This document shows, one piece after another, positions 35,714 through 48,181 of a stretch of 64,000 bases of DNA. Source of the DNA: Mixophyes australis (lineage: Eukaryota > Chordata > Amphibia > Anura > Limnodynastidae); contig JAVHZZ010000004.1 of assembly GCA_036250195.1 (NCBI GenBank), forward strand, positions 317,811,706 through 317,875,705, given 5' to 3'. Position numbers and translations under genes: made by a program. A model generated the notes under the pieces. The model was not told the origin of the DNA and did not search any database. It saw only the letters and a program-made list of their open reading frames with translations. Numbering within the stretch: the stretch's first letter is position 1; each line of letters starts with the position of its first letter.

Positions 35714-37603
35714 TGAGTTCCAAGTTAAACTAAAATTCCCATGCACTTGTAATCCTTTTATAAGCCTAAACAATACAGTCACCAGCCAATCTGAAGTGAG
35801 ATGACCTTTTCTTTGTCTTTCCCCAATAGAGGGGTGGGGCAATCTGGCTTTAAGATAAATGGAGGTGCCTATTTCATTTACATATGCATACAAGACACTC
35901 TCTGCATAACAATAGGCATGGCTTGGATGAAACTTTCAATCAGATGATTCCAGAGATTCCAAGGAACTTGCTTCCTGTAGATAATTGACATCTTATATAC
36001 TAAAGATCCTATTGAATTGTAATGTTTTTCAATGTTATCATAAAACATTAAACATGTGTTGGAAATCTTAAGTTGTAACTAATGTGTAAAGCAATATGGA
36101 GAAATACCATATAAAGCATTGGTATATGCTAAATGGTGTCCAAATCCTATTGTATATAAGCATTCTAGAACCAGCAAGTGTTCTAGAAGACATCATAACA
36201 ATGTCCCTAAATCTGAACATTCCAAATATATCTGTCTAGCAACTATACATTTTTTGGTGCTTTGTTGCAGTAAATAATACTGGCAAATATATGTATGAAC
36301 AGATTAAAACATTAATCCTTTAAAAATGCTATGGATAGAAAGTGTTGTGCCATTAAACAAATATAGTGATGCACCATTTTTAGAGCAGGATGTTTAACAT
36401 GCCCAAAATAACAACTGAATGCAAGCAAGCTAAGTATAAGAACTAGATTTTCAAGCTCAAAAATGGTCAAGGGAAGCACTGACGTTAGATTTCTATGTAA
36501 ATCCAGAAAACCTAAAAGGCAATACAACACAAAATAAATATATCCGACTGGAAGATGTTGCCCAATGCCCAAAACAGGAAGCACTTTCTCACCAGAAATT
36601 GAACAAAAGAGAAAGCTTTGTTTTGGGTGATTTAAGCTTGGAATGAATTTAGATAGATTGTGCTTTGTGGATCGTGCATGCTTTGTGGATCCATCCTGGA
36701 AAGCCTTCTTTTTTTGGCAGTTGCCTTGAGAGATAACTTGTTAATTCCAATGTTGTTGAAGTTAAGTTGCCTATCAGATTTACAGTTTGAAGATAAACAC
36801 CTAATTTTTCATGTTTTAAGCCACATTTACAAAAGCATAAAATTGTTGTTCCTTACATTTTGACACCATACAGACAGGATGAATTTGCATATACAATGCC
36901 CTAAACAACACAGCACTGTCCTATAAAAGATACACAGGAAAGTGCTTAGTTTAGAGTGTTGAATACATTGTTATTTGCCTGAATTATAGAAAATAACGGA
37001 AATTGACAACATTTCAAGATTTCCTGCTGCGTTTCCCATCATTCAAACTAGGAAGCATTTCATATATTTCAGCTCTAATAAAATATGCTGATAACAATTT
37101 GCAAATTGAAAAGTCAGAGATTTCAAAGACGAAAATAAAATGAAATAGTCTCACATGTATCCGATTTCAAAATAAATATCAGATTGGAAGATGTTGCCCA
37201 ATGCCTACAATGCCCAAAACAGGAAGCACTTTCTCACCAGAATTGGAACAAAAGAGAGAGCTTTGTTTTGGGTGATTTAAGCTTGGAATGAATGTAGATG
37301 TAAATCTGAATATTCAGGAACAATAAATGAATACAAGTGAGAAAAGCCAAACACATTCATGTCTCTGTAAATATGTTTGCTACACTTACTTTATTAGCTC
37401 TATTAATTTGAAACCATTGTGGATAAGAATTTACAGTTCCCAGATAAACCAAACAGAAAGCACTTAACAATTTGGAAATTGAAAAGTCAGAGATTTCAAA
37501 GACTCAAAAAATGTAATAGTCTTACATGTATCCTATTTCAAATGGGGTAATTGCTTACCTACAGTCCAGAAGTGGAGCTGTTCTAACAGGTTGATCTTCA
37601 GTT
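35714..37603. repeat. Unit 20 (1890 bp), recombinant Y head / T2 tail
   Basis: The head is Y (aagataaatgg, taatgttttt, ctatacatttttt, gcaccattttt). From about 36490 it is U19-like (tagatttctatg, aatccag, 9-bp and 2-bp deletions, catatatttcag). The switch lies between about 36380 and 36490. Private caatacaacac and gaaattgaac. Confidence 0.93.
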
Positions 37604-39504
37604 TGAGTTCCAAGTTAAACTAAAATTCCCATGCACTTGTAATCCTTTTATAAGCCTAAACAATACAGTCACCAGCCAATCTGAAGTGAGATGACCTTTT
37701 CTTTGTCTTTCCCCAATAGAGGGGTGGGGCAATCTGGCTTTAAGATAAATGGAGGTGCCTATTTCATTTACATATGCATACAAGACACTCTCTGCATAAC
37801 AATAGGCATGGCTTGGATGAAACTTTCAATCAGATGATTCCAGAGATTCCAAGGAACTTGCTTCCTGTAGATAATTGACATCTTATATACTAAAGATCCT
37901 ATTGAATTGTAATGTTTTTCAATGTTATCATAAAACATTAAACATGTGTTGGAAATCTTAAGTTGTAACTAATGTGTAAAGCAATATGGAGAAATACCAT
38001 ATAAAGCATTGGTATATGCTAAATGGTGTCCAAATCCTATTGTATATAAGCATTCTAGAACCAGCAAGTGTTCTAGAAGACATCATAACAATGTCCCTAA
38101 ATCTGAACATTCCAAATATATCTGTCTAGCAACTATACATTTTTTGGTGCTTTGTTGCAGTAAATAATACTGGCAAATATATGTATGAACAGATTAAAAC
38201 ATTAATCCTTTAAAAATGCTATGGATAGAAAGTGTTGTGCCATTAAACAAATATAGTGATGCACCATTTTTAGAGCAGGATGTTTAACATGCCCAAAATA
38301 ACAACTGAATGCAAGCAAGCTAAGTATAAGAACTAGATTTTCAAGCTCAAAAATGGTCAAGGGAAGCACTGACGTTAGATTTTTATGTAAATCTAGAAAA
38401 CCTAAAAGGCAATACAATCCAAAATAAATATATCCGACTGGAAGATGTTGCCCAATGCCTACAATGCCCAAAACAGGAAGCACTTTCTCACCAGAAATGG
38501 AACAAAAGAGAGAGCTTTGTTTTGGGTGATTTAAGCTTGGAATGAATTTAGATGGATTGTGCTTTGTGGATCGTGCATGCTTTGTGGATCCATCCTGGAA
38601 AGCCTTCTTTTTTTGGCAGTTGTCTTGAGAGATAACTTGTTAATTCCAATGTTGTTGAAGTTAAGTTGCCTATCAGATTTACAGTTTGAAGATAAACACC
38701 TAATTTTTCATGTTTTAAGCCCCATTTACAAAAGCATAAAATTGTTGTCCCTTACATTTTGACACCATACAGACAGGATGAATTTGCATATACAATGCCC
38801 TAAACAACACAGCACTGTCCTATAAAAGATACACAGGAAAGTGCTTAGTTTAGAGTGTTGAATACATTGTTATTTGCCTGAATTATAGAAAATAAAGGAA
38901 ATTGACAACATTTCAAGATTTCCTGCTGCGTTTCCCATCATTCAAACTAGGAAGCATTTCATATAGTTCAGCTCTAATAAAATATGCTGATAACAATTTG
39001 CAAATTGAAAAGTCAGAGATTTCAAAGACGAAAATAAAATGAAATAGTCTCACATGTATCCGATTTCAAAATAAATATATCAGACTGGAAGATGTTGCCC
39101 AATGCCTACAATGCCCAAAACAGGAAGCACTTTCTCACCAGAAATGAAACAAAAGAGAGAGCTTTGTTTTGGGTGATTTAAGCTTGGAATGAATGTAGAT
39201 GTAAATCTGAATATTCAGGAACAATAAATGAAAACAAGTGAGAAAAGCTAAACACATTCATGTCTCTGTAAATATGTTTGCTACACTTACTTTATTAGCT
39301 CTATTAATTTGAAACCATTGTGGATAAGAATTTACAGTTCCCAGATAAACCAAACAGAAATCACTTAACAATTTGGAAATTGAAAATTCAGAGATTTCAA
39401 AGACTCAAAAAATGTAATAGTCTTACATGTATCCTCTTTCAAATGGGGTAATTGCTTACCTACAGTCCAGAAGTGGAGCTGTTCTAACAGGTTGATCTTC
39501 AGTT
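37604..39504. repeat. Unit 21 (1901 bp), Y head / T3 tail
   Basis: Counterpart of U16 with agaaatcac, gaaaattcag, cctctttc. Private caatacaatcc and gaaatgaaac. Confidence 0.95.
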
Positions 39505-41405
39505 TGAGTTCCAAGTTAAACTAAAATTCCCATGCACTTGTAATCCTTTTATAAGCCTAAACAATACAGTCACCAGCCAATCTGAAGTGAGATGACCTTT
39601 TCTTTGTCTTTCCCCAATAGAGGGGTGGGGCAATCTGGCTTTTAGACAAATGGAGGTGCCTATTTCATTTACATATGCATACAAGACACTATCTGCATAA
39701 CAATAGGCATGGCTTGGATGAAACTTTCAATCAGATGATTCCAGAGATTCCAAGGAACTTGCTTCCTGTAGATAATTGACATCTTATATACTAAAGATCC
39801 TATTGAATTGTAATATTTTTCAATGTTATCATAAAACATTAAACATGTGTTGGAAATCTTAAGTTGTAACTAATGTGTAAAGCAATATGGAGAAATACCA
39901 TATAAAGTATTGGTATATGCTAAATGGTGTCCAAATCCTATTGTATATAAGCATTCTAGAACCAGCAAGTGTTCTAGAAGACATCATAACAATGTCCCTA
40001 AATCTGAACATTCCAAATATATCTGTCTAGCAACTATACATTTTGTGGTGCTTTGTTGCAGTAAATAATACTGGCAAATATATGTATGAACAGATTAAAT
40101 TATTAATCCTTTAAAAATGCTATGGATATAAAGTGTTGTGCCATTAAACAAATATAGTGATGCACCATTTCTAGAGCAGGATGTTTAACATGCCCAAAAT
40201 AACAACTGAATGCAAGCAAGCTAAGTATAAGAACTAGATTTTCAAGCTCAAAAATGGTCAAGGGAAGCACTGACGTTAGATTTCTATGTAAATCTAGAAA
40301 ACCTAAAAGGCAATACAACCCAAAATAAATATATCCGACTGGAAGATGTTGCCCAATGCCTACAATGCCCAAAACAGGAAGCACTTTCTCACCAGAAATG
40401 GAACAAAAGAGAGAGCTTTGTTTTGGGTGATTTAAGCTTGGAATGAATTTAGATGGATTGTGCTTTGTGGATCGTGCATGCTTTGTGGATCCATCCTGGA
40501 AAGCCTTCTTTTTTTGGCAGTTGTCTTGAGAGATAACTTGTTAATTCCAATGTTGTTGAAGTTAAGTTGCCTATCAGATTTACAGTTTGAAGATAAACAC
40601 CTAATTTTTCATGTTTTAAGCCCCATTTACAAAAGCATAAAATTGTTGTCCCTTACATTTTGACACCATACAGACAGGATGAATTTGCATATACAATGCC
40701 CTAAACAACACAGCACTGTCCTATAAAAGATACACAGGAAAGTGCTTAGTTTAGAGTGTTGAATACATTGTTATTTGCCTGAATTATAGAAAATAAAGGA
40801 AATTGACAACATTTCAAGATTTCCTGCTGCGTTTCCCATCATTCAAACTAGGAAGCATTTCATATAGTTCAGCTCTAATAAAATATGCTGATAACAATTT
40901 GCAAATTGAAAAGTCAGAGATTTCAAAGACGAAAATAAAATGAAATAGTCTCACATGTATCCGATTTCAAAATAAATATATCCGACTGGAAGATGTTGCC
41001 CAATGCCTACAATGCCCAAAACAGGAAGCACTTTCTCACCAGAAATGGAACAAAAAAGAGAGCTTTGTTTTGGGTGATTTAAGCTTGGAATGAATGTAGA
41101 TGTAAATCTGAATATTCAGGAACAATAAATGAAAACAAGTGAGAAAAGCTAAACACATTCATGTCTCTGTAAATATGTTTGCTACACTTACTTTATTAGC
41201 TCTATTAATTTGAAACCATTGTGGATAAGAATTTACAGTTCCCAGATAAACCAAACAGAAAGCACTTAACAATTTGGAAATTGAAAAGTCAGAGATTTCA
41301 AAGACTCAAAAAATGTAATAGTCTTACATGTATCCTATTTCAAATGGGGTAATTGCTTACCTACAGTCCAGAAGTGGAGCTGTTCTAACAGGTTGATCTT
41401 CAGTT
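39505..41405. repeat. Unit 22 (1901 bp), C2 head / T3 tail, twin of unit 17
   Basis: Shares gacactatct, attaaattatt, ggatataaag and caaaaaagagag with U17, 9484 bp away. Confidence 0.95.
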
Positions 41406-43843
41406 TGAGTTCCAAGTTAAACTAAAATTCCCATGCACTTGTAATCCTTTTATAAGCCTAAACAATACAGTCACCAGCCAATCTGAAGTGAGATGACCTT
41501 TTCTTTGTCTTTCCCCAATAGAGGGGTGGGGCAATCTGGCTTTTAGACAAATGGAGGTGCCTATTTCATTTACATATGCATACAAGACACTCTCTGCATA
41601 ACAATAGGCATGGCTTGGATGAAACTTTCAATCAGATGATTCCAGAGATTCCAAGGAACTTGCTTCCTGTAGATAATTGACATCTTATATACTAAAGATC
41701 CTATTGAATTGTAATATTTTTTCAATGTTATCATAAAACATTAAACATGTGTTGGAAATCTTAAGTTGTAACTAATGTGTAAAGCAATATGGAGAAATAC
41801 CATATAAAGTATTGGTATATGCTAAATGGTGTCCAAATCCTATTGTATATAAGCATTCTAGAACCAGCAAGTGTTCTAGAAGACATCATAACAATGTCCC
41901 TAAATCTGAACATTCCAAATATATCTGTCTAGCAACTATACATTTTGTGGTGCTTTGTTGCAGTAAATAATACTGGCAAATATATGTATGAACAGATTAA
42001 AACATTAATCCTTTAAAAATGCTATGGATAGAAAGTGTTGTGCCATTAAACAAATATAGTGATGCACCATTTCTAGAGCAGGATGTTTAACATGCCCAAA
42101 ATAACAACTGAATGCAAGCAAGCTAAGTATAAGAACTAGATTTTCAAGCTCAAAAATGGTCAAGGGAAGCACTGACGTTAGATTTCTATGTAAATCTAGA
42201 AAACCTAAAAGGCAATACAACCCAAAATAAATATATCCGACTGGAAGATGTTGCCCAATGCCTACAATGCCCAAAACAGGAAGCACTTTCTCACCAGAAA
42301 TGGAACAAAAGAGAGAGCTTTGTTTTGGGTGATTTAAGCTTGGAATGAATTTAGATGGATTGTGCTTTGTGGATCGTGCATGCTTTGTGGATCCATCCTG
42401 GAAAGCCTTCTTTTTTTGGCAGTTGTCTTGAGAGATAACTTGTTAATTCCAATGTTGTTGAAGTTAAGTTGCCTATCAGATTTACAGTTTGAAGATAAAC
42501 ACCTAATTTTTCATGTTTTAAGCCCCATTTACAAAAGCATAAAATTGTTGTCCCTTACATTTTGACACCATACAGACAGGATGAATTTGCATATACAATG
42601 CCCTAAACAACACAGCACTGTCCTATAAAAGATACACAGGAAAGTGCTTAGTTTAGAGTGTTGAATACATTGTTATTTGCCTGAATTATAGAAAATAAAG
42701 GAAATTGACAACATTTCAAGATTTCCTGCTGCGTTTCCCATCATTCAAACTAGGAAGCATTTCATATAGTTCAGCTCTAATAAAATATGCTGATAACAAT
42801 TTGCAAATTGAAAAGTCAGAGATTTCAAAGACGAAAATAAAATGAAATAGTCTCACATGTATCCGATTTCAAAATAAATATATCAGACTGGAAGATGTTG
42901 CCCAATGCCTACAATGCCCAAAACAGGAAGCACTTTCTCACCAGAAATGGAACAAAAGAGAGAGCTTTGTTTTGGGTGATTTAAGCTTGGAATGAATGTA
43001 GATGTAAATGTCTTTCCCCAATAGAGGGGTGGGGCAATCTGGCTTTTAGACAAATGGAGGTGCCTATTTCATTTACATATGCATACAAGACACTCTCTGC
43101 ATAACAATAGGCATGGCTTGGATGAAACTTTCAATCAGATGATTCCAGAGATTCCAAGGAACTTGCTTCCTGTAGATAATTGACATCTTATATACTAAAG
43201 ATCCTATTGAATTGTAATATTTTTTCAATGTTATCATAAAACATTAAACATGTGTTGGAAATCTTAAGTTGTAACTAATGTGTAAAGCAATATGGAGAAA
43301 TACCATATAAAGTATTGGTATATGCTAAATGGTGTCCAAATCCTATTGTATATAAGCATTCTAGAACCAGCAAGTGTTCTAGAAGACATCATAACAATGT
43401 CCCTAAATGTATCCGATTTCAAAATAAATATATCAGACCAATGCCTACAATGCCCAAAACAGGAAGCACTTTCTCACCAGAAATGGAACAAAAGAGAGAG
43501 CTTTGTTTTGGGTGATTTAAGCTTGGAATGAATGTAGATGTAAATCTGAATATTCAGGAACAATAAATGAAAACAAGTGAGAAAAGCTAAACACATTCAT
43601 GTCTCTGTAAATATGTTTGCTACACTTACTTTATTAGCTCTATTAATTTGAAACCATTGTGGATAAGAATTTACAGTTCCCAGATAAACCAAACAGAAAT
43701 CACTTAACAATTTGGAAATTGAAAATTCAGAGATTTCAAAGACTCAAAAAATGTAATAGTCTTACATGTATCCTCTTTCAAATGGGGTAATTGCTTACCT
43801 ACAGTCCAGAAGTGGAGCTGTTCTAACAGGTTGATCTTCAGTT
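41406..43843. repeat. Unit 23 (2438 bp), C2 head / T3 tail with 536-bp insertion
   Basis: Six T in aatattttttc in its own head (one extra base) plus the 536-bp cassette at 43010-43545. The cassette also has six T, so this unit, or one like it, is the likely founder of the insertion. Confidence 0.95.
43010..43545. repeat. 536-bp complex insertion, unit 23
   Basis: Two joined pieces. Piece P (43010-43408, 399 bp) copies the unit head from gtctttcccc to cctaaat. Piece Q (43409-43545, 137 bp) copies gtatccgattt through the end of copy B to gatgtaaat, but lacks 14 bp (tggaagatgttgcc) at cagaccaatgcc. Then the host unit resumes at ctgaatattcag. A 79-codon ATG frame (43292-43531) spans the P/Q junction. 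It is an incidental product and has no recognisable domain. Confidence 0.92.
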
Positions 43844-45744
43844 TGAGTTCCAAGTTAAACTAAAATTCCCATGCACTTGTAATCCTTTTATAAGCCTAAA
43901 CAATACAGTAACCAGCCAATCTGAAGTGAGATGACCTTTTCTTTGTCTTTCCCCAATAGAGGGGTGGGGCAATCTGGCTTTTAGACAAATGGAGGTGCCT
44001 ATTTCATTTACATATGCATACAAGACACTCTCTGCATAACAATAGGCATGGCTTGGATGAAACTTTCAATCAGATGATTCCAGAGATTCCAAGGAACTTG
44101 CTTCCTGTAGATAATTGACATCTTATATACTAAAGATCCTATTGAATTGTAATATTTTTCAATGTTATCATAAAACATTAAACATGTGTTGGAAATCTTA
44201 AGTTGTAACTAATGTGTAAAGCAATATGGAGAAATACCATATAAAGCATTGGTATATGCTAAATGGTGTCCAAATCCTATTGTATATAAGCATTCTAGAA
44301 CCAGCAAGTGTTCTAGAAGACATCATAACAATGTCCCTAAATCTGAAAATTCCAAATATATCTGTCTAGCAACTATACATTTTTTGGTGCTTTGTTGCAG
44401 TAAATAATACTGGCAAATATATGTATGAACAGATTAAAACATTAATCCTTTAAAAATGCTATGGATAGAAAGTGTTGTGCCATTAAACAAATATAGTGAT
44501 GCACCATTTTTAGAGCAGGATGTTTAACATGCCCAAAATAACAACTGAATGCAAGCAAGCTAAGTATAAGAACTAGATTTTCAAGCTCAAAAATGGTCAA
44601 GGGAAGCACTGACGTTAGATTTTTATGTAAATCTAGAAAACCTAAAAGGCAATACAACCCAAAATAAATATATCCGACTGGAAGATGTTGCCCAATGCCT
44701 ACAATGCCCAAAACAGGAAGCACTTTCTCACCAGAAATGGAACAAAAGAGAGAGCTTTGTTTTGGGTGATTTAAGCTTGGAATGAATTTAGATGGATTGT
44801 GCTTTGTGGATCGTGCATGCTTTGTGGATCCATCCTGGAAAGCCTTCTTTTTTTGGCAGTTGTCTTGAGAGATAACTTGTTAATTCCAATGTTGTTGAAG
44901 TTAAGTTGCCTATCAGATTTACAGTTTGAAGATAAACACCTAATTTTTCATGTTTTAAGCCCCATTTACAAAAGCATAAAATTGTTGTCCCTTACATTTT
45001 GACACCATACAGACAGGATGAATTTGCATATACAATGCCCTAAACAACACAGCACTGTCCTATAAAAGATACACAGGAAAGTGCTTAGTTTAGAGTGTTG
45101 AATACATTGTTATTTGCCTGAATTATAGAAAATAAAGGAAATTGACAACATTTCAAGATTTCCTGCTGCGTTTCCCATCATTCAAACTAGGAAGCATTTC
45201 ATATAGTTCAGCTCTAATAAAATATGCTGATAACAATTTGCAAATTGAAAAGTCAGAGATTTCAAAGACGAAAATAAAATGAAATAGTCTCACATGTATC
45301 CGATTTCAAAATAAATATATCAGACTGGAAGATGTTGCCCAATGCCTACAATGCCCAAAACAGGAAGCACTTTCTCACCAGAAATGGAACAAAAGAGAGA
45401 GCTTTGTTTTGGGTGATTTAAGCTTGGAATGAATGTAGATGTAAATCTGAATATTCAGGAACAATAAATGAAAACAAGTGAGAAAAGCTAAACACATTCA
45501 TGTCTCTGTAAATATGTTTGCTACACTTACTTTATTAGCTCTATTAATTTGAAACCATTGTGGATAAGAATTTACAGTTCCCAGATAAACCAAACAGAAA
45601 TCACTTAACAATTTGGAAATTGAAAATTCAGAGATTTCAAAGACTCAAAAAATGTAATAGTCTTACATGTATCCTCTTTCAAATGGGGTAATTGCTTACC
45701 TACAGTCCAGAAGTGGAGCTGTTCTAACAGGTTGATCTTCAGTT
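43844..45744. repeat. Unit 24 (1901 bp), C2 head with cagtaacc / T3 tail
   Basis: Markers cagtaaccagcc, aagcattggtat, ctgaaaattcc, ctatacatttttt, gcaccattttt, tagatttttatg, agaaatcac. U27 and U31 carry the same set. Confidence 0.95.
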
Positions 45745-48181
45745 TGAGTTCCAAGTTAAACTAAAATTCCCATGCACTTGTAATCCTTTTATAAGCCTAA
45801 ACAATACAGTCACCAGCCAATCTGAAGTGAGATGACCTTTTCTTTGTCTTTCCCCAATAGAGGGGTGGGGCAATCTGGCTTTTAGACAAATGGAGGTGCC
45901 TATTTCATTTACATATGCATACAAGACACTCTCTGCATAACAATAGGCATGGCTTGGATGAAACTTTCAATCAGATGATTCCAGAGATTCCAAGGAACTT
46001 GCTTCCTGTAGATAATTGACATCTTATATACTAAAGATCCTATTGAATTGTAATATTTTTCAATGTTATCATAAAACATTAAACATGTGTTGGAAATCTT
46101 AAGTTGTAACTAATGTGTAAAGCAATATGGAGAAATACCATATAAAGTATTGGTATATGCTAAATGGTGTCCAAATCCTATTGTATATAAGCATTCTAGA
46201 ACCAGCAAGTGTTCTAGAAGACATCATAACAATGTCCCTAAATCTGAACATTCCAAATATATCTGTCTAGCAACTATACATTTTGTGGTGCTTTGTTGCA
46301 GTAAATAATACTGGCAAATATATGTATGAACAGATTAAAACATTAATCCTTTAAAAATGCTATGGATAGAAAGTGTTGTGCCATTAAACAAATATAGTGA
46401 TGCACCATTTCTAGAGCAGGATGTTTAACATGCCCAAAATAACAACTGAATGCAAGCAAGCTAAGTATAAGAACTAGATTTTCAAGCTCAAAAATGGTCA
46501 AGGGAAGCACTGACGTTAGATTTCTATGTAAATCTAGAAAACCTAAAAGGCAATACAACCCAAAATAAATATATCCGACTGGAAGATGTTGCCCAATGCC
46601 TACAATGCCCAAAACAGGAAGCACTTTCTCACCAGAAATGGAACAAAAGAGAGAGCTTTGTTTTGGGTGATTTAAGCTTGGAATGAATTTAGATGGATTG
46701 TGCTTTGTGGATCGTGCATGCTTTGTGGATCCATCCTGGAAAGCCTTCTTTTTTTGGCAGTTGTCTTGAGAGATAACTTGTTAATTCCAATGTTGTTGAA
46801 GTTAAGTTGCCTATCAGATTTACAGTTTGAAGATAAACACCTAATTTTTCATGTTTTAAGCCCCATTTACAAAAGCATAAAATTGTTGTCCCTTACATTT
46901 TGACACCATACAGACAGGATGAATTTGCATATACAATGCCCTAAACAACACAGCACTGTCCTATAAAAGATACACAGGAAAGTGCTTAGTTTAGAGTGTT
47001 GAATACATTGTTATTTGCCTGAATTATAGAAAATAAAGGAAATTGACAACATTTCAAGATTTCCTGCTGCGTTTCCCATCATTCAAACTAGGAAGCATTT
47101 CATATAGTTCAGCTCTAATAAAATATGCTGATAACAATTTGCAAATTGAAAAGTCAGAGATTTCAAAGACGAAAATAAAATGAAATAGTCTCACATGTAT
47201 CCGATTTCAAAATAAATATATCAGACTGGAAGATGTTGCCCAATGCCTACAATGCCCAAAACAGGAAGCACTTTCTCACCAGAAATGGAACAAAAGAGAG
47301 AGCTTTGTTTTGGGTGATTTAAGCTTGGAATGAATGTAGATGTAAATGTCTTTCCCCAATAGAGGGGTGGGGCAATCTGGCTTTTAGACAAATGGAGGTG
47401 CCTATTTCATTTACATATGCATACAAGACACTCTCTGCATAACAATAGGCATGGCTTGGATGAAACTTTCAATCAGATGATTCCAGAGATTCCAAGGAAC
47501 TTGCTTCCTGTAGATAATTGACATCTTATATACTAAAGATCCTATTGAATTGTAATATTTTTTCAATGTTATCATAAAACATTAAACATGTGTTGGAAAT
47601 CTTAAGTTGTAACTAATGTGTAAAGCAATATGGAGAAATACCATATAAAGTATTGGTATATGCTAAATGGTGTCCAAATCCTATTGTATATAAGCATTCT
47701 AGAACCAGCAAGTGTTCTAGAAGACATCATAACAATGTCCCTAAATGTATCCGATTTCAAAATAAATATATCAGACCAATGCCTACAATGCCCAAAACAG
47801 GAAGCACTTTCTCACCAGAAATGGAACAAAAGAGAGAGCTTTGTTTTGGGTGATTTAAGCTTGGAATGAATGTAGATGTAAATCTGAATATTCAGGAACA
47901 ATAAATGAAAACAAGTGAGAAAAGCTAAACACATTCATGTCTCTGTAAATATGTTTGCTACACTTACTTTATTAGCTCTATTAATTTGAAACCATTGTGG
48001 ATAAGAATTTACAGTTCCCAGATAAACCAAACAGAAATCACTTAACAATTTGGAAATTGAAAATTCAGAGATTTCAAAGACTCAAAAAATGTAATAGTCT
48101 TACATGTATCCTCTTTCAAATGGGGTAATTGCTTACCTACAGTCCAGAAGTGGAGCTGTTCTAACAGGTTGATCTTCAGTT
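45745..48181. repeat. Unit 25 (2437 bp), C2 head with 536-bp insertion
   Basis: The head has five T (aatatttttc), unlike U23, but the inserted cassette keeps six T. The insertion was therefore inherited from a U23-like unit and the head was replaced or was never six T. Confidence 0.95.
47348..47883. repeat. 536-bp complex insertion, unit 25
   Basis: Same three junctions (aaatgtcttt, cctaaatgtatcc, cagaccaatgcc) as in U23. Contains the same chimeric 79-codon frame at 47630-47869. Confidence 0.92.

Larger units (their letters stand above)
37604..42067. repeat. Segmental repeat, copy 2 (U21, U22, head of U23)
   Basis: Matches 28120-32583 unit for unit, including gacactatct in the middle unit and the extra T in the third head. 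The U18 private ctaatttg is ctaatgtg here. Confidence 0.8.

Noticed and set aside
43292..43531. 79-codon ATG frame in units 23, 25 and 26
   Set aside because: A chimera formed across the insertion junction from a ~47-codon frame present in normal units. No recognisable domain, and its recurrence is explained by copying of the insertion.
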